This document shows positions 18,457 to 26,573 of a DNA stretch of 35,199 nucleotides, one piece after another. Below the pieces are notes generated by a model. It was not told the DNA's origin. It ran no database searches and saw nothing but the letters and a program-made list of their open reading frames with translations. Position numbers and translations under genes: made by a program. The stretch is from Actinomycetota bacterium (GTDB taxonomy: Bacteria; Actinomycetota; Acidimicrobiia; Acidimicrobiales; Microtrichaceae). Every line of letters starts with the position of its first letter. Position 1 is the first letter of the stretch. Location of the stretch: assembly GCA_016870275.1 (NCBI GenBank), contig VGBZ01000026.1:1-35199 (forward strand), read 5' to 3'.

Positions 18457-19244
18457 CCAGACTCCGGGTGCGATACAACAAGCGGGGGCGGGTTCGCTTC
18501 CTGTCGCACCGGGATGTGGCCCGGTGCCTCGAGCGGGCGGTTCGGCGAGCAGGCCTTCCCGTTGCCTACAGCCAGGGGTTCAGCCCGAGGGCGCGCCTGC
18601 ACTTCGGGCTGGCGCTCTCCAACGGCTTCGAGTCCGACGCCGAGTTCTTCGACGTCGATCTCGTCGATCCCGGTCCCGCAGATCCGGGATCCGCGGATCC
18701 CGTAGATCTCCGCAGCACGATGGAGCGAGCCGTCGCCGGCCACCTCGTCGGCGCCGGCGGGCTCGCCGAGCGACTCAGTAGCGTGCTGCCCGACGGCATC
18801 GATGTGGCTGCTGTGGTGCCGATCGCCGCTGGAACTGCGTCGCTGCAGGACTCGGTGGAGGTGTGCACCTGGCAGTTCCGCCTTGTTGAGGTACCCGCCG
18901 ATGCGCTCGACGCCGCGGCCACACGGCTTCTCGACCGTGACCGGGTCGAGGTGACCCTCATCCGCAAGGGCAAGCAGGTGAGCGAGGACCTGCGACCCCT
19001 CCTCGGCGAACACAGCACCCGGATGTCCTCCGAGGGTGCGGTGTTGACCATCGATCTGGGGACCAAACCTCGTAGCGTCCGGCCGGTGGAATTCCTCGCT
19101 GCATTGGATGCTCCGGAACTCATCGGCAACGTCGCCGATGTACGTGTGCTCCGCACTCACCAATGGATCAACCTCGACGGGCAACGCTGTGAACCGATTT
19201 CGCTGCCACGCCCGTCGACGCACGCTGAGGAGCGTGCATCGTGA
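18453..19244 (+). CDS. DUF2344 / TIGR03936 family radical SAM-associated protein
   Basis: 263 residues. The N-terminus RVRYNKRGRVRFLSHRDVARCLERAVRRAGLPVAYSQGF is the family signature, followed by SPRARLHFGLALSNGFESDAEFFDV. GTG 18453 overlaps the stop of the radical SAM gene and has GGAGG just upstream, so the two are translationally coupled. In some bacteria the two are fused, which suggests a stable complex; the function is unknown. A small Asp-Pro-Gly-x-Ala repeat (about residues 74-88) is an insertion-like segment coded by an 18-bp palindromic DNA stretch. The 3' end overlaps a 6-bp hairpin (19221-19236). Confidence 0.9.
   Translation: MTRLRVRYNKRGRVRFLSHRDVARCLERAVRRAGLPVAYSQGFSPRARLHFGLALSNGFESDAEFFDVDLVDPGPADPGSADPVDLRSTMERAVAGHLVGAGGLAERLSSVLPDGIDVAAVVPIAAGTASLQDSVEVCTWQFRLVEVPADALDAAATRLLDRDRVEVTLIRKGKQVSEDLRPLLGEHSTRMSSEGAVLTIDLGTKPRSVRPVEFLAALDAPELIGNVADVRVLRTHQWINLDGQRCEPISLPRPSTHAEERAS
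18685..18702. repeat. 18-bp perfect palindrome in DUF2344 gene
   Basis: CGGGATCCGCGGATCCCG is its own reverse complement. It lies within a run of 15-base imperfect repeats encoding DPGPA-DPGSA-DPVD. Confidence 0.8.
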
Positions 19245-19292
19245 CCGCTTGCCAAGACGCAAGCCGACCAATCGCTTGCGTGGACGCGAGCG
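19221..19292 (+). promoter_or_regulatory. Alternative stem-loop array in rne/rng leader
   Basis: The first hairpin is CACGCT-GAGG-AGCGTG (19221-19236). Four further segments can pair in exclusive ways: A 19247-19252 GCTTGC, B 19257-19264 ACGCAAGC, C 19273-19281 CGCTTGCGT, D 19285-19292 CGCGAGCG. A pairs with B, and C with D (eight pairs with one G-U), giving two hairpins. Alternatively B pairs with C (eight perfect pairs). The start codon at 19311 is 18 bases after D. Confidence 0.5.
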
Positions 19293-19310
19293 ATGTGAAG
19301 GGAACTTTCG

Positions 19311-21128
19311 ATGTCGGATTCGACAGCCAACCGTCCTCCTATCGGGGGAGGCGACCAGTCCGGGGGCGCGCCGCCGGATCGAGCGGCGCCTGACCCGCCG
19401 GCACCGGCGGATCCGCCGAGCAGCCCTCCGGCGTCGTCTGGACCACCGAAACCCAAGATCGGGGACTCCCGTCCGGCCCCGGTGAGAACCCAACCAACTC
19501 CCACCCAGACCGGTGGTGAGCCGGGGCGTGACTCGAACGCACCGGGTGAAGGTTCGACTCGCCGTCGTCGACGCCGGCGCGGCGGCCGTGGCGGTGGAGA
19601 GGGCCAGTCCAAGCAGCAATCCGGTGCCGACCAGCAGCGTGGTGGCGGGCAGTCCACACAGCAGTCCGGCGGCGGCCAGTCCGGTCGTTCCGGCCGCAGC
19701 GGTCGTGACCAACAGAATCGATCGCCTGGACAGGGTGGCCGCTCGACCCGAGCCGAGGGCCCCACACCGGTCGACGGTTCCGATATCGCACGGAGTGCGG
19801 TGGATCTCGACAGCGAGACGCTCGGACGGCGGCGGGGTCGTCAACGCAAGGGCCGGGCCGTCGGACGGTTCCAAATGTACGTCCACGTCGACGGCGAGAT
19901 CACCCATACGTCGATCTTCGAGGGGCGCTCGATGATCGAGCACTACGTCACCCGTCCCTCCGATGACGTCTTTGAGATCCACGGCAACATCTACGTCGGC
20001 AAGGTCGAGAACGTCCTACCCGGCATGGAGGCGGCGTTCGTCGACATCGCCACTCCCAAGAGTGCTGTGCTGTACCGCAGCGACGTGCAGTTCGATCCGG
20101 AGGACGTCGAGACGCAGGGAGAAGCTCCACGGATCGAGGAGCTCCTCCGGGCTCGGCAACTGATCCTCTGTCAGGTCACGAAGAACCCGATTGCTCACAA
20201 GGGAGCCCGACTGACACAGGAGGTGTCGGTTGCGGGCCGCTTCGTGGTGCTGGTGCCCAACTCGACGACGTACGGCATCTCCAAGCGGCTGCCCGACAAC
20301 GAACGCAAGCGACTCCGCAAGATCCTCGACCGTGTCCGACCCGAGGGGCACGGCATCATCGTGCGGACTGCAGCCGAGGGGGCGTCTGCAGAGGAGATCG
20401 AGCTCGACGTCCAGCGGTTGGCAGACCAGTGGGAGCGAATCGCCGAGCTCGCTGCCGCTCAGAAGCGCCCGGGATTGATCTATCGCGAGCCGGCGTTCGC
20501 GATGCGCATGCTTCGAGAAGAGTTCAACGCCGAGTACCGATCGGTCGTGATCGACGACCGGGCGGTCTACGAGGAACTCCGCGACTACGTCGCTGCTGTG
20601 GCCCCGGAGCTCGTCGAGCGGGTGGAGTACTACGACCCCGACGCCGAATCGCTGTCGCTCTTCGACCGCTTCCACGTGACCGAGCAACTCGCCAAGGCAC
20701 TCGATCGGATGGTCTGGCTTCCGTCCGGGGGGTCGCTCGTGATCGAACGGACCGAGGCGCTCACCGTGATCGACGTCAACACGGGACGAAACGTGGGATC
20801 GTCGAGTCTCGAGGAGACCGTCCTCCACAACAACCTCGAAGCCGCCGAGGAGATCGCCCGGCAGCTACGCCTACGCGACATCGGCGGGATCATCGTGATC
20901 GACTTCGTCGACATGGACATCAAGGAGAACCGGGACAGAGTGGTCAAGGCGTTCCGTGAAGCGCTCTCCCGGGACAAGACGAGGACCCAGGTGTTCAACA
21001 TCTCCGACCTCGGTCTCGTCGAGATGACCCGAAAGCGGATCGGCGAGGGACTGATCGAATCCGTGGCTGTGAAGTGCGACACGTGTTCTGGTCGCGGGCT
21101 GATCGTTCCCGAGGAGCTGCTGGGCTGA
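19311..21128 (+). CDS. rne: Ribonuclease E/G family endoribonuclease
   Basis: 605 residues. A disordered N-terminal extension of about 180 residues is rich in Pro, Gly, Gln and Arg, including an eight-residue Arg-rich run. The catalytic core follows: an S1 RNA-binding domain (IYVGKVENVLPGMEAAFVDI), a 5' sensor region, and the DNase I-like domain with Asp488 (VIDVNTGR) and Asp531 (IIVIDFVDMD), the expected Mg2+ ligands. The Zn-link Cys589-x-x-Cys592 is near the C-terminus. The core is short at its C-terminal end, so RNase G is an equally valid name. The enzyme starts mRNA decay and matures rRNA. AAGGGA precedes the ATG. The leader has alternative hairpins that might allow autoregulation. Confidence 0.94.
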   Translation: MSDSTANRPPIGGGDQSGGAPPDRAAPDPPAPADPPSSPPASSGPPKPKIGDSRPAPVRTQPTPTQTGGEPGRDSNAPGEGSTRRRRRRRGGRGGGEGQSKQQSGADQQRGGGQSTQQSGGGQSGRSGRSGRDQQNRSPGQGGRSTRAEGPTPVDGSDIARSAVDLDSETLGRRRGRQRKGRAVGRFQMYVHVDGEITHTSIFEGRSMIEHYVTRPSDDVFEIHGNIYVGKVENVLPGMEAAFVDIATPKSAVLYRSDVQFDPEDVETQGEAPRIEELLRARQLILCQVTKNPIAHKGARLTQEVSVAGRFVVLVPNSTTYGISKRLPDNERKRLRKILDRVRPEGHGIIVRTAAEGASAEEIELDVQRLADQWERIAELAAAQKRPGLIYREPAFAMRMLREEFNAEYRSVVIDDRAVYEELRDYVAAVAPELVERVEYYDPDAESLSLFDRFHVTEQLAKALDRMVWLPSGGSLVIERTEALTVIDVNTGRNVGSSSLEETVLHNNLEAAEEIARQLRLRDIGGIIVIDFVDMDIKENRDRVVKAFREALSRDKTRTQVFNISDLGLVEMTRKRIGEGLIESVAVKCDTCSGRGLIVPEELLG

Positions 21129-21153
21129 TGTGCGTTGCGACAGCGCTGCCCGA

Positions 21154-21159
21154 TAGGAT
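21154..21159 (+). promoter_or_regulatory. -10 box of rplU-rpmA
   Basis: TAGGAT nine bases before ATG 21169, within the 40-base spacer after rne. It leaves no room for a structured ribosomal leader. Confidence 0.45.
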
Positions 21160-21168
21160 CTGAGGCTT

Positions 21169-21477
21169 ATGTACGCAGTAGTCAAGTCCGGCGGGAAGCA
21201 GTATCGGGTGCACCCGGGCCAGCGCGTCCGGGTTGAGCGGCTCGCCGAGAGTGGAGCGACGGTCGACCTGACACCGGTGCTGCTCGTCGACGGTGACACC
21301 GTGCTCGCCACCCCGGACCAGTTGGCGGGCGCCACCGTCTCAGCCACCGTGGTGGATGAGGGCCGGGGCCGCAAGATCAACGGATTCGACTACAAGGCCA
21401 AGGCCCGGGTCCGACGCCGGTGGGGCCACCGGCAGGCGTACTCGACGATCGAGATCACCGACATCTCGCGGGGCTGA
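21169..21477 (+). CDS. rplU: 50S ribosomal protein L21
   Basis: 102 residues, normal length. The N-terminus YAVVKSGGKQYRVHPGQRVRVERL and the C-terminal RRRWGHRQAYSTIEITDI are the family's conserved ends. The basic loop is slightly unusual (YKAKARVRRRWGH). L21 binds 23S rRNA near domain I. It is the first gene of rplU-rpmA; rpmA follows 27 bases later. A near-leaderless promoter is predicted. Confidence 0.97.
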   Translation: MYAVVKSGGKQYRVHPGQRVRVERLAESGATVDLTPVLLVDGDTVLATPDQLAGATVSATVVDEGRGRKINGFDYKAKARVRRRWGHRQAYSTIEITDISRG

Positions 21478-21504
21478 TCCCAACCGAACGCACAGGAGCG
21501 TCCC

Positions 21505-21762
21505 ATGTCCAAGACCAAGGGCGGCGGTTCCACCAGGAACGGTCGTGATTCCCAGAGCAAGCGCCTCGGCGTGAAGGTGTTCGACGGCACAGCGGTGACC
21601 GCAGGTTCGATCATCGTGCGCCAGCGGGGGACCAGAATCCACCCCGGGGTCAACGTGGGTCGCGGTGGTGACGACACGCTGTTCGCTCTGACCGACGGCA
21701 AGGTCAAGTTCGGTTCCAGCCGTAACCGGAAGATCGTCAGCATCCTGCCCGCCGAGGACTGA
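21505..21762 (+). CDS. rpmA: 50S ribosomal protein L27
   Basis: 85 residues. The N-terminal [27 protein letters not shown] and [24 protein letters not shown] are diagnostic. The flexible N-terminus reaches the peptidyl transferase centre. There is no N-terminal cleavable extension of the Firmicutes type. AGGAG (21493-21497) lies seven bases before the ATG, so translation is leadered, unlike rplU. It converges on the inverted dGTPase-like gene across a 91-base spacer in which I see no strong terminator. Confidence 0.98.
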   Translation: MSKTKGGGSTRNGRDSQSKRLGVKVFDGTAVTAGSIIVRQRGTRIHPGVNVGRGGDDTLFALTDGKVKFGSSRNRKIVSILPAED

Positions 21763-21853
21763 ACATCAGTTCCGCGTGGCATTCGGTGCTGCGTGACGGT
21801 CCTCGTTGGCCGGAGCCTCGGGCCTGCGACGTGGATGGCTGGCACCCCTCAAC

Positions 21854-23047
21854 TCAGCCGATACCGGGTGGGAGCGCTGCGGGGTCCCACCCGAGCAGCT
21901 CGACTGCCTGAGTGAAGGCGTAGCGGTCGGTCATGCCACCCACGTGGCCGACTGCGGCTTCGAGCGCCGCCTTGCTCCCTCGGTCTGCGGGATGATCACC
22001 GGATTGGCGCACCAGCAGGTCCGGGTTGTCGGCGAGGTGTTCGACGAGTGCCCGGAGCACTGTGATCACCATCTCCGACTGCGCCAGCGAGGCCGGACGC
22101 ATGTAGATGTGGTCGTAGTTGAACTGCCGGAACTCAGCGAGAGCCCGGGCCGTGACCGGGTCCATCCCGATCCGCCCCGTCGAACGGACGGTGTCGGCCA
22201 CGGCATCGATGAAGGTGTGCAGCTGACGGCTCCGCCGTTCGCCACAGTGTCTGCGGACGAGTTCCGGAAGCTGATCAGGTCGGACGATGCCGACGTGAAT
22301 TGCGTCTTCGAAGTCGTGGCAGACGTAGGCGATCCGGTCGGCCCAGGAGACGATTTCTCCTTCTGGGGTGGACGGAGCCGGACGTGACCACGAGTGGTTG
22401 CGCACCCCGTCGAGTGTCTCTCGGCACAGGTTCAACCCTGCGAGTACGACATCGGCACCCCAGGTGGCGTGGTCGTATCCGCCCTCGACGTACGGACTGA
22501 AGGCGTCCTCCGACGCGTGCCCGCCCGGGCCGTGGCCGCAGTCGTGACCGAGGGCGATCGCCTCGGTGAGCGCAACGTTGGCCCCCACCGCACGGGCGAT
22601 CGCCACCGCAACCTGGGCGACCTCGAGTGCGTGGGTGAGGCGGGTGCGCTGGTGGTCCTCGGGGAGCACGAACACCTGGGTCTTTCCGGCGAGGCGACGA
22701 AACGCCGTGCTGTGCAGGATGCGGTCCCGGTCACGCTCGAAACACGTCCGGCGCAGATCGGGGGCCTCCTCCACGAGCCGGTTGCCGGCGCCGGAGGCCC
22801 TGGTGGCACCGTCGGCCAACTGGCGGTCCTCTGCCTCCTCCCGAGCGACTCGTTCGCCGCCGGTCCCGCACGACCAAGTCGGATTGGATCCGAGCGATGC
22901 AGTGCTGTCGGCATGGGAGAATGAGATGGGCGCATCCTCCGATCCCGCTGTGTGACCCGACATTGTGGCGGCCCACTGGATCGAGCGTTCGCTGGGCTGT
23001 TCGGTGGTGTGGGTTCCGGGTTGAGCCACAGGTTCAGCTTCATTCAC
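21854..23047 (-). CDS. dgt: dGTPase-like HD-domain triphosphohydrolase
   Basis: 397 residues. An HD phosphohydrolase core contains RTRLTHALEVAQVA (His139), ALGHDCGHGPGGH (His168-Asp169) and the downstream SWADRIAYVCHDFEDA helix with its metal Asp. RDRDRILHSTAFRRLAGKTQVF before it is characteristic of deoxyguanosinetriphosphate triphosphohydrolases, which cleave dNTPs to nucleoside and tripolyphosphate. The usual FEHN-like segment is replaced by YDHATWG, so substrate range may differ. An approximately 75-residue polar N-terminal extension is present. GTG 23047 lies six bases after TACGAT. The gene is inverted inside the usually contiguous rpmA-obgE block. Confidence 0.85.
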   Translation of the reverse strand: MNEAEPVAQPGTHTTEQPSERSIQWAATMSGHTAGSEDAPISFSHADSTASLGSNPTWSCGTGGERVAREEAEDRQLADGATRASGAGNRLVEEAPDLRRTCFERDRDRILHSTAFRRLAGKTQVFVLPEDHQRTRLTHALEVAQVAVAIARAVGANVALTEAIALGHDCGHGPGGHASEDAFSPYVEGGYDHATWGADVVLAGLNLCRETLDGVRNHSWSRPAPSTPEGEIVSWADRIAYVCHDFEDAIHVGIVRPDQLPELVRRHCGERRSRQLHTFIDAVADTVRSTGRIGMDPVTARALAEFRQFNYDHIYMRPASLAQSEMVITVLRALVEHLADNPDLLVRQSGDHPADRGSKAALEAAVGHVGGMTDRYAFTQAVELLGWDPAALPPGIG

Positions 23048-23053
23048 GGTGTC

Positions 23054-23059
23054 ATCGTA
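23054..23059 (-). promoter_or_regulatory. -10 box of dgt (leaderless)
   Basis: TACGAT on the minus strand, six bases (GACACC) before GTG 23047. It diverges from the obgE promoter 96 bases away. Confidence 0.5.
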
Positions 23060-23154
23060 GGGGTTGGGTCCGACAGGCTCGCTGCTGGATGTGGTGGTGG
23101 TTGCTTCCCCGGAAGCACTCCTGATCCCACCGTCTCTGGAGTGAATGGGGCATC

Positions 23155-23160
23155 TAGGGT
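23155..23160 (+). promoter_or_regulatory. -10 box of obgE (leaderless)
   Basis: TAGGGT, six bases (GCGTGG), then GTG 23167. There is no room for a Shine-Dalgarno, so the leaderless reading also fixes the start codon. Confidence 0.5.
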
Positions 23161-23166
23161 GCGTGG

Positions 23167-24570
23167 GTGTCGAACTTCGTCGACGAGTGTGCGCTCAACG
23201 TGCGCGGTGGTGACGGGGGAGCGGGGTGCGTGTCGTTCCGGCGGGAGTCGCACACCCCGATGGGTGGACCGGACGGTGGCGACGGCGGTTCCGGCGGCGA
23301 CGTCTGGCTCGTGGCCGATCGCAACGTCGCCTCGCTGCTGGCTTTCCGGGACCACCCGCACCGACGAGCCGCATCCGGGTCACATGGTTCAGGTCGTAAG
23401 CGTCACGGTGCGAGTGGCCCCGATCTCGAGGTGGCCGTGCCTGTCGGAACCGTGGTGCGTGATCGAGACGGTGAGGTGCTCGCCGACCTCCCGGGCCACG
23501 GCGATCGGTGGCTTGCAGCTGCCGGAGGAGTCGGGGGCAAGGGGAACGCAAAGTTCCTCTCCAATCGTCGTCGGGCACCGGCGTTCGCCGAGCAGGGTGA
23601 GGCCGGCGAGGAACGGTGGGTCTGGCTCGACCTGAAACTGCTCGCCGACGTGGCGATCATCGGGTTCCCGAATGTCGGGAAGTCCACGCTGATCGCTCGC
23701 ATCTCGGCCGCGCGCCCGAAGATCGGCGACTATCCGTTCACCACGCTCGAGCCGCAGCTCGGGGTGGTCCGTCTCGGCGAGGGCACCGATGCCTTCGAGA
23801 TGGTCGTCGCCGATGTCCCCGGACTCATCGAAGGTGCAGCCGAGGGCCGTGGCCTTGGTCACCGGTTCCTGCGGCACGTCGAGCGAGCTCGTGTCCTTCT
23901 GGTGTTGTGTGATCTCTCGCCGACCGCCGTCACCGGTCCCGCAGAGCAGTACAGCGTGTTGATCGACGAACTCGAGCGCTACCAGGTACGACTCGGCTCC
24001 GATGCTGCACCGTTGGTCGAGCGACCGCGAGTGGTGGCGGGCTCGCGCTCTGATCTTGCGACTGCAGAGGCGCTCGAGTCCTGGTGTGAGGGAAACGAAC
24101 TCCCTCCGGAACCTGATGCCGATGAGGGCCGAGGCGACCTCCCGCTCGCCATCTCCGCTGTCACCGGAAAAGGGGTCGATCGGCTGCTCGGCCAGCTCCG
24201 AAGGCAGGTCGAGCAGGCCCGGACCCTGGAATCGAAGCCCGAGGGATTCGTGACGCTCCGGCCAGTGCCCGAAGGCGTTCGTGTGATCCGACGCGACGAC
24301 GCCAGCTTCGAGGTGCTCGGGCGAGCGGCACTGCGGGCAGTGGGCTTCTCGGATCTGACCCAGAGCGAGGCGCTCGACGAGGCCCGACGTCGACTGGACC
24401 GACTCGGCGTTGACCGCGCACTGGCCCGAGCCGGAGCTCGCAACGGCGACGTGGTCCACATCGGAGCCTTGACGTTCACCTACGACACCGTCGATGAACT
24501 CGATGTCCAGCCGTTCGACGAGGCGCCGGTTGAGCAACGTGACGGTCCGTCCCGGGGCGGTGCGCCGTGA
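23167..24570 (+). CDS. obgE: GTPase ObgE/CgtA
   Basis: 467 residues. The glycine-rich Obg fold comes first (NVRGGDGGAGCVSFRRE, PMGGPDGGDGGSGG), then the G domain with G1 GFPNVGKS (166-173), switch I YPFTTLEPQLG and G3 DVPGLIEGA. A C-terminal OCT domain follows (FVTLRP through GDVVHIGALTF), as in actinobacterial Obg. The position of G4 (NKxD) reads Ser293-Arg-Ser-Asp296, keeping the guanine-binding Asp but losing Asn-Lys. G5 resembles ISAVTGKG. Obg takes part in 50S assembly and stress signalling. The stop overlaps proB by GTGA. Confidence 0.96.
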   Translation: MSNFVDECALNVRGGDGGAGCVSFRRESHTPMGGPDGGDGGSGGDVWLVADRNVASLLAFRDHPHRRAASGSHGSGRKRHGASGPDLEVAVPVGTVVRDRDGEVLADLPGHGDRWLAAAGGVGGKGNAKFLSNRRRAPAFAEQGEAGEERWVWLDLKLLADVAIIGFPNVGKSTLIARISAARPKIGDYPFTTLEPQLGVVRLGEGTDAFEMVVADVPGLIEGAAEGRGLGHRFLRHVERARVLLVLCDLSPTAVTGPAEQYSVLIDELERYQVRLGSDAAPLVERPRVVAGSRSDLATAEALESWCEGNELPPEPDADEGRGDLPLAISAVTGKGVDRLLGQLRRQVEQARTLESKPEGFVTLRPVPEGVRVIRRDDASFEVLGRAALRAVGFSDLTQSEALDEARRRLDRLGVDRALARAGARNGDVVHIGALTFTYDTVDELDVQPFDEAPVEQRDGPSRGGAP

Positions 24571-25655
24571 GGGTTGTCGCCAAGTACGGGACCTCGAGCC
24601 TGACCGATGAGGCTGGGCGGATCGACCGGGCTGCTGTGGCGAAGGCGTCGGCCGAGGTCGCCGCTGCGCGTGAGGCCGGACACGAGGTTCTCGTCGTGAC
24701 GTCCGGCGCAGTGGCAGCCGGGCTCCCGGTGCTCGGATTCGATCGGCGCCCCTCCGACGCCCGCACACTCCAGGCAGTCTCAGCAGTCGGGCAGGCTCAG
24801 CTCGTCCAGACCTGGTCGGCACACCTCGCTGTTCACGATCTGGTGGCCGGGCAGGTCCTGCTCGCTCCGTTGGACTTCATGGTGCGCACCCAGTACCTGC
24901 ACGCCAAGGCAACGATCGACCGCCTGCTCGAACTCGGTGTCGTGCCGATTGTCAACGAAAACGACGTGATCGCCGACGACGAGATCCGCTTCGGTGACAA
25001 CGATCGGATCGCAGCGCTCCTGGCTCAACTCGCCGGATGCGAACTCGTGGTGCTGTTGACCGACACTCCCGGCCTGATGGACGCTGATCCCCGGGTCACC
25101 ACGCGAGCGTCGCTCATCGAGGAGATCGCAGTGGTCGACGCGACTCTCGAGGAGTACGCCGGAGGCGCGGGCACGGACCGGGGCTCGGGCGGCATGGCCT
25201 CCAAGCTCGCCGCAGCCAAGATGGCGGCTTGGGCGGGCGTGCGCGCCGTGATCGCCCACGCCGAGCGACCCGGCGTGCTCAACGACGCCATCGCATCGGT
25301 TCCGGGGGTTGGCACGACCGTGCGACCGCAGGCCACGGGGTTGAACGCACGCAAGCTCTGGATCGCCTTTGCGGTGGCTCCTGCGGGCGTGATCATCATC
25401 GACGCCGGTGCGTCTGCGGCGCTGTCGGCTGGCGGTCGGTCCCTGCTGGCCGCCGGCGTGACCGGCGTGGAGGGCGCCTTCGTTGCCGGCGACGCAGTCG
25501 AGGTCGTCGGCCCCGACGGTGCCGTCGTCGCCAAGGGCCTGACCTCGATCGATGCAGAAGCACTCAGGAAGATCGCTGGAAAGCGCTCAGTGGAGCTCGT
25601 CGACGGCGACGGTCAGGTCATCCACGTCGACGACCTCGTGGTGCTCCCCGACTGA
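24567..25655 (+). CDS. proB: Glutamate 5-kinase
   Basis: 362 residues. The amino-acid kinase domain starts VVAKYGTSSLTD, with VVTSGAVAAGLPVLG, PIVNENDVIADDEIRFGDNDRIAALLA and the GTDRGSGGMASKLAAAKMA lysine/ATP segment. A C-terminal PUA domain (LLAAGVTGVEGAFVAGDAVEVVGPDG) is present, giving the long form. It phosphorylates glutamate in the first step of proline synthesis, the product passing to ProA. Its start overlaps the obgE stop. proA, normally adjacent, is 7.9 kb away beyond an inverted operon. Confidence 0.97.
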   Translation: MRVVAKYGTSSLTDEAGRIDRAAVAKASAEVAAAREAGHEVLVVTSGAVAAGLPVLGFDRRPSDARTLQAVSAVGQAQLVQTWSAHLAVHDLVAGQVLLAPLDFMVRTQYLHAKATIDRLLELGVVPIVNENDVIADDEIRFGDNDRIAALLAQLAGCELVVLLTDTPGLMDADPRVTTRASLIEEIAVVDATLEEYAGGAGTDRGSGGMASKLAAAKMAAWAGVRAVIAHAERPGVLNDAIASVPGVGTTVRPQATGLNARKLWIAFAVAPAGVIIIDAGASAALSAGGRSLLAAGVTGVEGAFVAGDAVEVVGPDGAVVAKGLTSIDAEALRKIAGKRSVELVDGDGQVIHVDDLVVLPD

Positions 25656-25658
25656 GCT

Positions 25659-25672
25659 GACCCTCTGGGGTC
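25659..25672. terminator. Short stem-loop between proB and pspA
   Basis: GACCC-TCTG-GGGTC is a 5-bp stem in the 30-base spacer between the convergent stops. It could serve both strands. It is weak and has no T-tract. Confidence 0.3.
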
Positions 25673-25685
25673 CGAGCTGCCGTGC

Positions 25686-26531
25686 TCAGTTGCCCGAGGC
25701 AAGTGCGTCGCCGTCGCCGGGGGACGTCGTCTCCGACGCTGGGGCGGGGGTTCCGCTCGGGGCGGCGGTCCCAGCGGCAGCCGCCGTCGCTGCAGGTGCG
25801 GTCGCCGCATCGCCGATCCCGAGTTTGGAGCGAATCTCCGACAAGCGGGCCTGCGCCTCCACGTTGACCGCAGCCTGCTCGATCTCGACGATCCTCGACT
25901 CGACCGACATGTCCTGAATCTCGGCCATGCCCTTGGCCTTGGCGTGACGGGCCTCGATCTTCTCCTTGACCTCAGCGAGCGTCGGCACGTCGTCGCCGAC
26001 CTGTTCGCTCAGCGTCGCCATGGCGGAGTTCATCTGCTCCTGCATCTTCGCCTGATCGAGTTGGGAGAGGAGACGCTGCTTCTCGGCGAGTTTCTGCTGG
26101 AGCACCCGAGAGTTCTGCTGGACAGCGGCCTTGGCCTGTTCGGCTGCTTGGGTCGCTTGCAGTGCAAGGGCCTTCAGGCCTTCGACGTCCTGTTCCTTGG
26201 CGATGAGTTGGTTGGCGATCGCCTCGGCCGCAGAGGTGTACTCCGCTGCCTTTGCCGCGTCTCCGCTCCGTGTGGCCTCATCGGCCATGAGCACCGCCTG
26301 TTGGGCGTTGCGATTGAGCTGCTCGAGCTGGCCGAGAGTCTCGTCGAGGCGTGACTGGGTCTGCTTCTGGTTCGCAATGACGTTGGCGGCCTGCTCCTTG
26401 AGCTTCCGGTGCTGCTCCTGAGCCTCGGTGAGTGCCTGCTCGAGCTGGATCTTCGGGTCGGCGACCTCGTTGAAGATGCTGTTCAACTTGGCACCGAGGT
26501 ACTTCCAGAATTTCTTGATCGACTTCCACAT
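25686..26531 (-). CDS. pspA: PspA/IM30 (Vipp1) family envelope-stress protein
   Basis: 281 residues, almost wholly alpha-helical. The N-terminal amphipathic helix (MWKSIKKFWKYLGAKLNSIF) is followed by NEVADPKIQLEQALTEAQEQHRKLKEQAANVIANQ, the PspA signature. A long coiled-coil runs to about residue 225, and a low-complexity Ala/Pro/Thr tail ends the protein. Family members are ESCRT-III-like and assemble on damaged membranes. ATG 26531 has AGGAGA seven bases upstream. It is the last gene of the six-gene minus-strand operon, 42 bases after murJ. Residue use (many Lys, Gln) differs from the Arg-rich neighbours, as expected for this family. No PspB/C homologue is visible. Confidence 0.93.
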   Translation of the reverse strand: MWKSIKKFWKYLGAKLNSIFNEVADPKIQLEQALTEAQEQHRKLKEQAANVIANQKQTQSRLDETLGQLEQLNRNAQQAVLMADEATRSGDAAKAAEYTSAAEAIANQLIAKEQDVEGLKALALQATQAAEQAKAAVQQNSRVLQQKLAEKQRLLSQLDQAKMQEQMNSAMATLSEQVGDDVPTLAEVKEKIEARHAKAKGMAEIQDMSVESRIVEIEQAAVNVEAQARLSEIRSKLGIGDAATAPAATAAAAGTAAPSGTPAPASETTSPGDGDALASGN

Positions 26532-26573
26532 GGTTCGCTCTCCTGATCAGCGCGATCGAGTCACGTCATGAGC

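Noticed and set aside
18312..19982. 556-codon minus-strand open frame over the DUF2344 gene and rne
   Set aside because: Opposite two well-supported genes; no recognisable domain and repetitive composition.
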